Shown here in pieces: positions 14,701 to 26,700 of a stretch of 64,000 bases of DNA; positions within the stretch are counted from its first letter, which is position 1; each line of letters opens with the position of its first letter. Source of the stretch: Yponomeuta sedellus (Eukaryota > Arthropoda > Insecta > Lepidoptera > Yponomeutidae); contig OW203722.1 in the NCBI GenBank assembly GCA_934045075.1, forward strand, positions 9,637,396-9,701,395, in the 5' to 3' direction. The notes under the pieces were generated by a model. The model ran no database searches. It saw only the letters and a program-made list of their open reading frames with translations, and was not told the DNA's origin. Both the position numbers and the translations under genes were made by a program.

Positions 14701-17700
14701 GTTTCTTGTCAACCTCCGATAGGAGATGGAATATCAATTAATCGGCCCGTAGATACTCGGCCACTGCTATCTTGTCTGTACTAAGCCATCATCAGACGGC
14801 CAATAAAAATTTATAAATAACATCCAAATAATACAACGTGTTAAGCACACTTTGTGCCAAAAGGGCTACTATAACATAAAGGATTATTTAGATGACAATG
14901 ATGTCTGGAATTAAAGCCAGTACAATGCATGAGTTCTATGTTTTATAATAATTATGTAAACTCTGTTAATTAAGGACTTTGAAGAGACTAAGTTTTGAGT
15001 TTTTTGTCCATTTTTTCTCCAAAATGATCTAGATTTTGAAATGGACACGTACTTTGAATTGTAACGTTCATCAAGCCAAGGTTTTTGCGCTACTTTGAAT
15101 AAAACCTTTTCATTTCATTTCATTTCAATTACAGTCGTTAGGAAAAAGTGTGTCGATATGCCAAGCGTAGAGTCGAAGTTCAAGAAGTGTTGAAGTTACC
15201 TTCTGTGCGTATCTAGCTTGCTCTCGGGACGCAGGCTCCGCAGAGCGTGGGCGCGTTGCCGTGGCGACCGCTCGCCGCCCGCCCCCGCTATTGATTTACC
15301 GTCCGCGCGCGCGCCCCGCGATACATAAATAAATATACAAAGTCTAACTACACCCCCGCTACCTGTGTGCTTTTAGCCGTCAGATGTATCTGGGATCCGG
15401 TACAATACAATAACGTTCCAGATTTAAGCAATGTATATCGTTCTTGAATTTGTCACACTTTCAGTGACTAAAAATGCGTGGACTTTGATTTTTAAAGTAC
15501 TATAGTTTATGACGGTAGTATTTATAAAACTACGATACCTCTAAAGCGCTCCACAATTGCGTGGTAAAATCTTTTCTGTACCATAGAACATTAACACGGC
15601 CTTTGACTAGTGTTTTAAAATGGTGTTTTGATTGATAAGGCTGTTATTCTATAACGTTACGTGCCACTACTAAGGAAGAAGATACCAGTCGAAACATAAA
15701 AGTTTTAATAAAAATATTATATTCGTAGTTAAAAGTAGATTTTAATAACATTACAATAAAAGATCATCCAAGCGATTTGGACTTTTCGAAATACAGCCTA
15801 GGTTACCTACAACTTAGGTTTACACTAACGATTTGTCGCTTATTTACACAGTTATCTGCACTAGTACTAGTAACAAAGAGGTCAGGATTTTACATTAATA
15901 GATTGAATTGAAGTGTACGCCAACAAATAAAACGCCATTGAGGAAAATGGGCGATTTTTCATCTCAGGGTTCCGTATCCCAGGGGGTCCCTATTACTGTG
16001 CTCACGACGCCTGCATGGCTTTATCTCTTGAAGCGTGATAGCCAGTTGAAATTTTAGAACATGTATAGGGGATTGGCAGAATAACTAGTTTCTTGTTTCC
16101 GGTTCAAATGAAATTATTGAATGGGTCTTATTCAAAGTAGCACAGAAACTGCGGTTAATGAATGTTGCAAGTCAAACCAGGTGTCCATAGTTAGTTTGTA
16201 CGTAGCAAGCGCTGAGGTACGCTAACACCTCAGACACTAGGGTTTCCTTACGATGTTTTCCTTCACCGTCAGCGAGTAGTATTGCTACGATAATTTCACA
16301 AATGTACATAACTTAGAAAACAAAGTCATTGGTTCATTCCGGTGTTCGAACCCACGACCTACCGATTGAGAAGCCGGCGTTCTACACGGCTCCGCTACCA
16401 CCGCTCGGTACCAAGTGTCCATATCAAAATTCAGATCATTTTGTGGGAAAAATGGACTAAAAAACATATTAAGTATGTTGGTCCGTTTCTTTATTTCACG
16501 GTTACTCCCAATTGAGTGTTGTTAAAATATTTAATAATTATGTCACGCCGAGTAACATAGAGTATCTAAACAAAAGTCGTGTTTGTTTCACCCGACCGAG
16601 CCAAAAGAAAGGGTAAAAGGAAAGGGTGTGTACGGATGTCATTTATGTGTATATGTAGTTTTTATTATGAATTTTCAATGACGTTTGTTTCTACGGATGT
16701 TTCACCGTAGGGCCCAAACTACCTACTTATCCGATTTTGATGAATGATTTGTTATGAATATTGACTTATAGAATATTTTCGGGGCTTAATCGCGTAGTAA
16801 TTTAGTGCTCGACGTTTTACCTCGACGTTCCGACGACGTTACAGCCATCGTGGTCACGAGAAGACTGATGGCTGGTACCCGTTCGCATCTTTGGCTGATA
16901 AGGTTTCAGACTACCTTCAATCAGCCATCAAAGCACTATTAGGGTTGCGACACACTACGCTGACAATGTCGGACGATAAGCCATGCTACTTTTTTCGACT
17001 CGAACACTTCTTGATGATCGGAATGTGTTCAAGTCGCGAAAGTTTCAAATATGTTATTGACATAAAAACATCACGCCTGTATCCCAGAGGGGTAGACAGA
17101 GACTAGGGACTGCCACTTACTACGATCCTGACAGATTTTATGAATATTGAATTAATGAATGATTCGTTATTATGATCCGGGTGACATGGCCTATGGGCTA
17201 CATTTTATTCAAACAAAAAATGATGCACATAAGCCAAAAGAAAAAGGAGAAAGTTCTGTGATCATAGGTACCTATAGCACAAATTAAAAATATACCTACC
17301 AAAATGCAAGAGGAGGGGAGCTTGTAAATTTACTATATTATAAAAATATACTATTGCGCAAATTTACTATATTATTAAAATATACGAAGCGCTCGTGGCC
17401 TAAGCGAACCGAGTAATTGGAATCAATAACTTGGTTAAGCAACAACAGGCGCGGTCAGGTACAGGATGGGTGAGCATCCCGTGACTACCGCTAGTGGCAT
17501 TTTTCCGAGCGCTTCCGTGCTTCGCGAGGCACGTTAAGCCATTGGTGCCGGCTGTCATATAATGGCAGTCGTTAAGCCTTGTCAGAGGCCTTATGGGCGG
17601 CTTGATAACTTCTGACAGTAAGGCCCGCCACTGTCTTACAATCCTCCACCAACCCGGACTTGGCCCCCATGGTGGAGTATGGCCTAACCTTCCTGCGATG

Positions 17701-20700
17701 CAGGAAGAGACCCGTGCCCCAGCAGTGGGGACATACAAGGGTTGATAACGGACGATTAAAATATACTAAGCGATATTTGAGTTTTGTTTTGGTTTTGTTT
17801 ATAGTTTTTGCATTTATATAGTTTTAGTTATATGCTCTCTATAAAAATACCTTTGATCAGTGGTTTACTGAGCAGTGTTTAAGGAAATCATATTTAAATA
17901 AAAAAGACTGATAGAAAAAAGAACAAAACTATATTTTCGTGAACATTGAATACTAGCACCATCCTATAGCATAGCTATTATGAATATTCACCTTTTTTCT
18001 TGGTCGTCTAGTTTTGTAAATTTGGCTTTTCTAATTAGCAGACCAACAGCCAGGTGGTCAGATGACCTATATAAAGTAGCCGGGAAACAGTGGATGAGAC
18101 TAGCGCGAGACCGTTCTGGTTGGCATGGAAATGAAGAGGCCTATACCCAGCAGTGGGGTTTACCGGGCCGGGATGATGATGATTAGTATCGTACTCTAGC
18201 TTAGCTCAGTTGGAAGAGCGCTGGCACGGATAGCCAGAGGTCGCGGGTTCGAATCCCGGCATGGGTGGAATTTTTAGCCTCTAAATAGGTTTTTGAAATT
18301 GTCCTTAGCACGGGTTAATATAATATAGGCCTTTTTGCATCTACTTAATGAGATGATTTATACAGCGTCCAGTGGTATCCTTCACTCACACTAGATGGGT
18401 GAAGGGACCACTCCGACGCTGTAGTGCCTGGGTCATGATTTTATAGATGGTGTAGGCTTGCCCAGCACCTATACCATCCTGACAGCTTAGTCGGCCTAGC
18501 CCACAGGAAAGACTAGTCAATACGTGCGGCGCCAACCAAGCCGCGGGTTTCCTCACGATGTTTTCCTTCACAGTTAGCGTGTGGTATTGCGACTGCAAAT
18601 TCGCAAATGTACGTAACTTTGAAATTAAACAAAGTCATTGGTACATGCCCGCACTCGGGATCGAACCTGGGGCTCTCGCTTGCCAGTCTATGGTTCTACC
18701 CACTGAGCTACCACCGCGGGTTACTAGCACGGGTTAGTGCATTAAAAAGAATATATTAGTATCGTACTCACTTGCCCTTGGTGCAGTTGTTTTCATCAGA
18801 GCGGTCCTGGCAATCGTTTTCGCCGTCGCACACCCACTTCTGGTGGATGCAGAGGCCGTTGGCGCATTGAAACTGGTCTCTGGTGCAGTTTACTGTTACA
18901 AACAGTCAATTAATTTTAAGACGTAAACAGCTAGAACAAAAAGGGGACAATAAATACAAAGTTGAGCCTGTTAAGCCAGTTAAGATCAAGACTAAAACGA
19001 ACGAACGAGAAAGTATATTCTATGGGATATCCCACTGCATCCAAGATAAAACTAAAACTGGGCGCTACTACGTTCAGTCCTACATATTTAGACCTTTACG
19101 GAACTATCTGATAGATCCATATTTACTCGTAGACACCTGCAATCGTAAAATAGGGTAACCTGATAGATAGATGGTTCTCAAACTTATCATCGATCGAACG
19201 CGCTATAGATAAGTAAATGATTAAACCCTATAGTATAGGGTTTAATCATTTACTTGTGTTTTTCAGTTACAGTGTTTTTCAACCTTTTTCATGATGCGAC
19301 CCCCCTGGTATGAAAAAATATTTCGCGACCCCCCGACCCTTTGCTTTTTTATTATGTATGTAGGTATGTGTAAGTCCGAAATAGTCCAAACGGTGACAAA
19401 TCGCCTAATCTGGCAACCCTTTCCTTGAAATCCTCTCCGCATCGTTCGGATCGATCGCACTCGCACTAAGTTCACTCGAAAAGCCAGGCTTAAAGTTTCA
19501 TACTGTTTCGCACCATAGACACTAGAATTTCTATCTCGGCTTACCTATGTTAAAAAGGGAGAGCAATGAGTCTATGAAAGCATTTGAAGTGTTGTAATAA
19601 TTTAAAATGGATAAATTCCTGAAAAGATCAACAGAACCATCAACTTCTGGTGAGAGTAGTGGAAGTAAAACAAAGAAAAAACGTCTTTATGACGACAATT
19701 ATTTGAAATTCGGGTTTACTGTGATTAACAATAAACCGCAGTGCGTTATTTGCTTTAAAACTTTATCAAGAGAAAGCATGAAGCCATCGAAGTTAACACG
19801 CCACCTCAACACAAAACATCCGAATGAAAAAAATAAGCCCGTGGAATTTTTTGAGAGAAAATTACAAGCTCTGCAACATCAAAAAACTGGTATAGTACAA
19901 ATGTCCAACCTAAATGAGAAAGCGTTGCTTGCTAGTTATCGAGTAGCTTTTCGTGTGGCCAAAGCAGGAAAACCTCACACTATAGCCGAAAATTTGATTT
20001 TACCAGCGGCTTTAGATATATCAGAGATTATGTTTGGGAAACAAGAGGTGGAAAAACTCAAAAGTATACCCCTCTCTGACAATACTATTCAACGCAGGAT
20101 AAGCGATATGGCCACTGATGTTCGTGATCAAGTCATAGAAAAAATAAAGGAAAGTACTTTTGTACCTTTGCAATTTGACGAATCCACGGACATTGCGGGT
20201 TGTGCGCAGTTTGTAGCTTTTGTGCGTTTTGAATCCAGTGAAAAAGTAATGGAAGAAATACTATTTTGCAGAGCGCTTCTCACAAATACTACAGGTCAGT
20301 GCTTGCATAACATGTTCCTGGAAGCTACGCAAGATATGAATATAGATTGGGCAAATAAATGCATTGCTATTTGCAGCGACGGAGCAAAAGCGATGACTGG
20401 TGCGAAGAGTGGATTTATTGCTAGGCTGAAAGAACAGATGCCCAACGCTTGTTGGGTGCATTGTTTTCTCCATCGCCAAGCTCTTGCAGCAAAACCTTGC
20501 CATATGAATACAGCCAAGTTCTTAATATTATTATAAAGATTGTAAATTCTATTAAAGGAAAAGCGTTGCAGACACGATTGTTTCGGATTATTTGTGAAGA
20601 TATGGGGGCACTCCACCAAAATTTACTTTACCATACAGAGGTTAGGTGGTTGTCAAAAGGCAAAGTACTGACCAGAGTTATGGAACTTCGTGCTGAACTT

Positions 20701-23700
20701 TTAATGTACTTACAGCAGGCCAAGTCAGAATACTCAGAATTCATTTGCGACCCGGCATTTCTTTTGAAATTAGCTTTTCTTTCTGATTTATTTGAACATT
20801 TAAATATCTTAAATAAAAGTCTTCAAGGGAGAGATGAAAATGTCATCACTGCAAAAGACAAAATACATGGCTTTACCAAAAAAATTGACTTGTGGTCGTC
20901 GTCTATAAATCAAAATAACTTCGAATCATTTTCGGCGACACAATCTTTTACTGAAGAAGTCGGATGTGAGATCAACATCAAGGCATATATACCTGGTATG
21001 AAAATGGTGTTAGACAATTTGAAAGAAGAATTGTGTCATTACTTCTCAGTGCAAGAGATATCGGAAAACACTGGGCAGAGGTGGATCTTAAATCCGTTTT
21101 TAAATGCAGCTATAAACGAGGTTAATTTGCCAACTAAGCTCAAAGAGAGTCTGCTAGAATTATCTGCTGATGGAATGTTACACTTGGAATTCAAGTCTGC
21201 TAAGTTGGATAACTTTTGGTTAAGGAGAAAAACAGAATACCCGGAATTGACAACTGAGGCTTTGAAGTGTTTGATTCCATTTGCCACCTCGTACTTATGC
21301 GAGTTGACATTTTCATCAATGGCCCAAATAAAAAGTAAGCAAAGAAATCGCTTAAATTTGGAAAACGATTTAATTCTATGTGTAGCAAATACGGATCCAC
21401 GATGGGAGAAATTGATCAATCAAAAACAAGCACAACCTTCGCATTAACATGAGTCTTAGGATTTTATTTTATGTTAATTTGTTTGTATTAGCATCGGGTC
21501 TTTTGTCGAAATTATCTTACTTTATAAATAAATATTTTTAATAATTGTTTTTTTACTGAAGCAGTTCTCTCGACCTCTGGCGACCCCCCTACAGAAGCTT
21601 CGCGACCCCCCAGGGGGTCGCGACCCACAGGTTGAAAAACAATGCCCTATACAAAAGGAACGGGCTGATTGATACTTTTGATGAGCCCTTAGCCACTAGA
21701 TTTGAGTAAAGTGGACAGAAACATTCGTTAGCAAATAGGGCACAGAGAGTTATGGCATAATTTTAAAGAAAACAAATATACAAAATAAATTTGTGCCCAG
21801 GGATGGAACGGGAATAAAAATTTATGTAAAAGATACTCACCACAATGGGTCTCGTCTGAGAAATCGCCGCAGTCATTATCTCCGTCGCACATCCAGTCCA
21901 GCGCGATGCAGACGTTCCCATTGGTGCAGAGCGTGCGGTTCTCGTGTTCGTCGCATGCGCGTGCGCACCCCGCCTCGTCCTCGGCCTCCGCGCAGTTAGT
22001 GATGCCGTCGCAGCGCTCCTCCATCGGGATGCAGGTGCAGGAGAGCTGGAGGAAGGATTTGGAAGGTTGGTGCTGTCCATCTATACATTACTAGTAAATT
22101 CTAAGCAATGTCCAACCATATGTCAACCCTCGATATGAGCCGTTCAGGCTCCCTCACCTTCCTGTACCCACCCTCAGGAAGACTAATTCAATATCAAGAG
22201 TAGTTTGGTTTGTGCTCAAATTACATGACGTCTCACAATCTTAAACTTAGTTATAATAAATTTCTAAAGTACTTGACGTGTTTAATACAAGGAACTACAA
22301 ATGATACTAAGGGACAGTTTCTGAACTGAGAATTTCGCTAAGTAAATTATTAACTGTAGTGCTGTCAACGAATTTCTCGGAAAAGAGCGTGTCAGAACGT
22401 TACTTAAGTAATTAATTAGTATACTAACTTAGTAGTGTCTTAAAATCGGGAGGTCCATACTTTAGAACGTACATACTAAAGAAAAGTTCTTTCACTCTAG
22501 AAGGACTTCTCTATAAAAATTATCTGGTAATGGTGGTGAACTCTTGTGAAAGCAGTTATTACCAAACATGTTGTACATGTTATATAATAGTACCAATATT
22601 TTAATACAGTTGCTCAAAAAGTGGCGTATTGCAGGGACGTATAGCGTGCGGGATGTGGGCTATTACACACTCGTGCTTTTTACCTTTCCCGCACTCGTGC
22701 GTTTTCTTTCCCAACTGTCAAAATAATGTCTATTAAAAAGAAAAGCCAACCATGAAGTTTTTACTAAAAAAAATCATTATTCAAAATTCAAATTATGTTC
22801 CAACTTCAATTACAATCAATTACTTCGCTTCAGTTCCAACTTACCTGGCAAGAGAAGCTACTTTTGGGGCAGGACTGGTGGCAGCCTCCGCCATCTTGGT
22901 CGGGGTCGAAGTCGTCAGCGACCACTAAAGCGTCCTTGTCGTGTAAAGGATGATCTGCCGAAGATAATTGGGATAAACCAACTAAACTCAATCAACCAGT
23001 TACAAAATACAAAAATATTTATTTCGTTATCAACTTAACATTAATTTTACAATTTTACACTGTGGTGGGGACTTCCTATTAAGTGTATCGACACCTGTGC
23101 CAGGAAGCCCCGCTCTTCCTATACTAGATGAAGACAGTTAAGTTCGGTACAAACATGCCTATACTATTAATTATTAATAAATTTATTTTTAACTATGAGT
23201 TAAATACATCGTCGTCAGGCTATACTAGTCCACTGCTGGACATAGCCCTCCCCTAAAGAGCGCCACGTGCTATCAAAGGGGGTTATGCCCTTAATCCCCA
23301 CGCTGGGCATGCGAACTGGGCATCGCAGTTCAGTGGATTGTACTGCAAAGGGCGCTGCTGCTCACCCCCCGGTTCGGTTCCCTTAGTCGCCTTTTACGAC
23401 ACCTGCGGGAAGAATTGGGTTGGTGCTATTCTCTAGGCCGACACCACACAGCAGGTAAATACATGCAATTAATATAATTTAATTTAATTTAATTTAATTT
23501 AATTTGAAATTATTAAATACCTAATGAAGAGTTTCAAGACACAATCATCCACTTTCCAATTCATAATATTTTAGTAATTTCGGAAATAAATTAATTTAGA
23601 TACTATTAAATTCTTAAATCTACACTGCTTACTTTTCTACTCAAAATCTTCTCTAATAGTTGTCCTTATTAAAATAACTATTTACTGCAATCATTAAACT

Positions 23701-26700
23701 GCGTTTCTTTTGCTCTCGCTCTCTTTCTCTCTCTCGAAGAAAAGGTCTGTATCCTGCAGTTAGACGTACAAGGCTAGCTCAAAATTACAAAATCATTCAA
23801 ATACTTAGGAGATATTTTATTCCAACTTTTCTTCCATTACTTTTCGGAGTCACCTTGTTTATTCTGCTTAGCACAGCGCTTCCTAAACTTTTAAAGCTTT
23901 GGAACACAAACAAACCTCATACCTCGAGTTGTCTTGTGGTCATAATATGCGGGTTCCAAACTACGGCTAATATACTTACGGTAACGTTTATACTTACGAT
24001 TCCACGGCTGGACACGTGTGTGAGGGTTGTGGGCTACACGAAATCCGCCAGGGACGTAGCCGGGGCCCCCAGCCGCAAAGCCGGGGACCCCGGGTGCCTG
24101 GTACGGGGGCACGCGGCCCACGGGCGACCGGGGGTCAGCTAGGTCTCCTGTATGGTTGAACTGAGGTATCGGCAGCGGTAGGTGGTCGGCGCTTGCTGCA
24201 ACAATATTGGCACGATTAGCTTACGCGCTTTTCAAATCCGTGTTATGTCTTTATCAAGCAATGGTATAATAGTTCCCACTATAAATTGAACCTTATCACT
24301 TTGAAATAAAAACCACACCATGAATAATGTATACTAGCTCTGCCGTTTAAATGGTTAAAGTACTACAATAATACAATTTTTTGTATTTTTTTTTTGTATC
24401 TTCAGGGTGGATCATAACATCTAAGCCCAGAGATAACTCGACCTGGAAGTCTCGACTCGGAGAACTGGATCCGGAGAACTCGACACGACCCCGGATATCT
24501 CTTTTCTGGGGTAGAGATGTCGTGCTACCGTAGTTACCAATGGTGTCGTGGCGTTAAATATGTTTTTTTACACGTTAAACATTTAACGTAACATTACATA
24601 AATTCACGCCTTTTCTTCCACCGAAATTCTTCCCGCGGGTGTCGTAAAAGGCGACTAAGGGACACAAACCGGGGGGTGGGCAGCAGCGCCCCCTGCAGTA
24701 CAATTCCACCAAACTGCGATCCCCAACCAGCATGCCCAGCGTGGGGACTATGGGCATTACCCCCAATGATGGCACAACCTTGCGCTATGACGCTCATTAG
24801 GGGAGGGCCATGTCCAGCAGTGGATTAATATAGCCTGAAAAAGAAAGACGCCTGTATCCCGGAGGAATAGGTAGAGACCAGTCCACCACAAAATATATAT
24901 TTTTGAATCAAATTTAATATCTAAATTCTCAAAGGTCTATCCAATATGCGTCAAGAAGTAAAATAACAATTGTGTTATTCCGTACCGACCGACTATAAGA
25001 CACTTGAACCATATTTTATATTTTGTGCTATGGTTTTGTTCATGACAAAGTAATGTTTTAACGACATTTTTTTAAACTAGTGCATTAGTAGGTTCTAAAT
25101 CATGGCGAGAATGCTCCCCTAAAATGTCGCAAACGACTTCGATGTCACCCTGAAGCCTTCCTAAAATCAATAGATGTTCTACTGACACGTGTACCGAACA
25201 GTGTACAGACTCAAGTTTGCTGCGACGTCGCCTCGTTCTACCCACGCAATGAACTACGCAGCACGTGAAGGCATAGGTAAAGCCTGTATGAATGAGTGGT
25301 AGTACGGCGGTCGATGCGCCGTTACGCACGTGAGATGCAATTTATCAACGCCTTTGTACTCGATTGTGGCAACTTCTCCACCAACCTCGAGCCCCTATTG
25401 CCGCAAATGCAACGTACTATTTACGTTCGTCCTACGAGTTTGAGTGTGAGTGAAAGAACATCCCGCATACTATCGGGATCGGCAGCAAGAATTTTTGTTT
25501 TAGTATTTTTTTATTAGCCTATAATCGTCCCACTGCAGGGCACAGGCCTTCTCTTAGAGAGAGAGTATGGACTTAATTACAACGCGTGCTCACCACGCAT
25601 TGACAATCACGTGCTGAGGTACGTGAACATCTCCGGCACCTATGTAGGTATCTGCAATGTGTAGGTCTAAAGATACTCACAAAGTCACAACAAGAATCAT
25701 TGCGGTGAATACATTGTTAGTTGCTACCGCTATGGATTGAATAGATACTCGTAAGAGGATACACGTGCTAACCAATATTGTGAAGTCGAGCAGATTATGT
25801 CGATGCAAATCAGCTACTTCCGTCCTCGACAGAATCTTCACGTGTCTAGCCTAGAACAGCTTCTTGCCTGATTACGGTTTCGTCGACTCGGAGCACAGAA
25901 ACGGATCACAATCGCAACGGATCATATCAAACCAAGCAAAATATTCCACTCGGATCATGTGATCCGAATGGACTACATTTTTGATTTGATTTTTTCTATT
26001 CGGATCAAACCATTAATCTTAGAAGGTAGGTAATCGATATCTTTTATTAAATACAATACAATACATCTTCTTAGAATAAGTATTGTTTTATTACTCTAAC
26101 AAAGTTGACTCTATCATTAGTGCTGATTTAATGAACTGTTTTAAATGTAGACTGGATAACCAAACACAATCAACTGCAAGTGCACTGAGAAAACTTGCAA
26201 TCATAAATGAGGTCGCAGTTTAAAGTGACATAAATTCAAGAACGAAGCACACTGATATCGCCACAAATAATTCTGATAATACGTTGACGTAATATTTTGG
26301 CTAAGGTATAATAGCATTTAAGATGATGCGTCGTCATTGAGGCTATCGTAGTACCAGTGTGGTGGGATGTTGTGAAAAAAGTTTTTGAAAAATTTTTACT
26401 AAACTGTGCTGTCGAAACAAATTACAAACAAGCAGCGGAATAAAACAGTATTCAATTCTGTATTCTTTGCCAATAAAAAAATGATAATTCCGCATGTCTA
26501 CGCCTTATCCATCCAGCCATCGTTTAACGGAGCAGTAAACGAATGAAATGTGTATTTTTTATAAAATTATAAATAAGTTAAAAAAATGCGTTTGTCCAAG
26601 AAGTTATGGTAAGTTCATTGGGCAATTCCATTACTTTTTGGACTAACTCCTTAAAAAAGCAGAATTATTTAAAAACTATTCTATGAAAATAGTCCTTTCT

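Noticed and set aside
19262..21652. 8-bp target duplication of the hAT element
   Set aside because: The flanks TTCAGTTA and CCCTATAC do not match, so none is claimed.
25072..25329. 85-codon minus-strand frame in LRP4 intron 1
   Set aside because: No domain and no splice context linking it to LRP4, whose exon 1 to exon 2 phase already matches.
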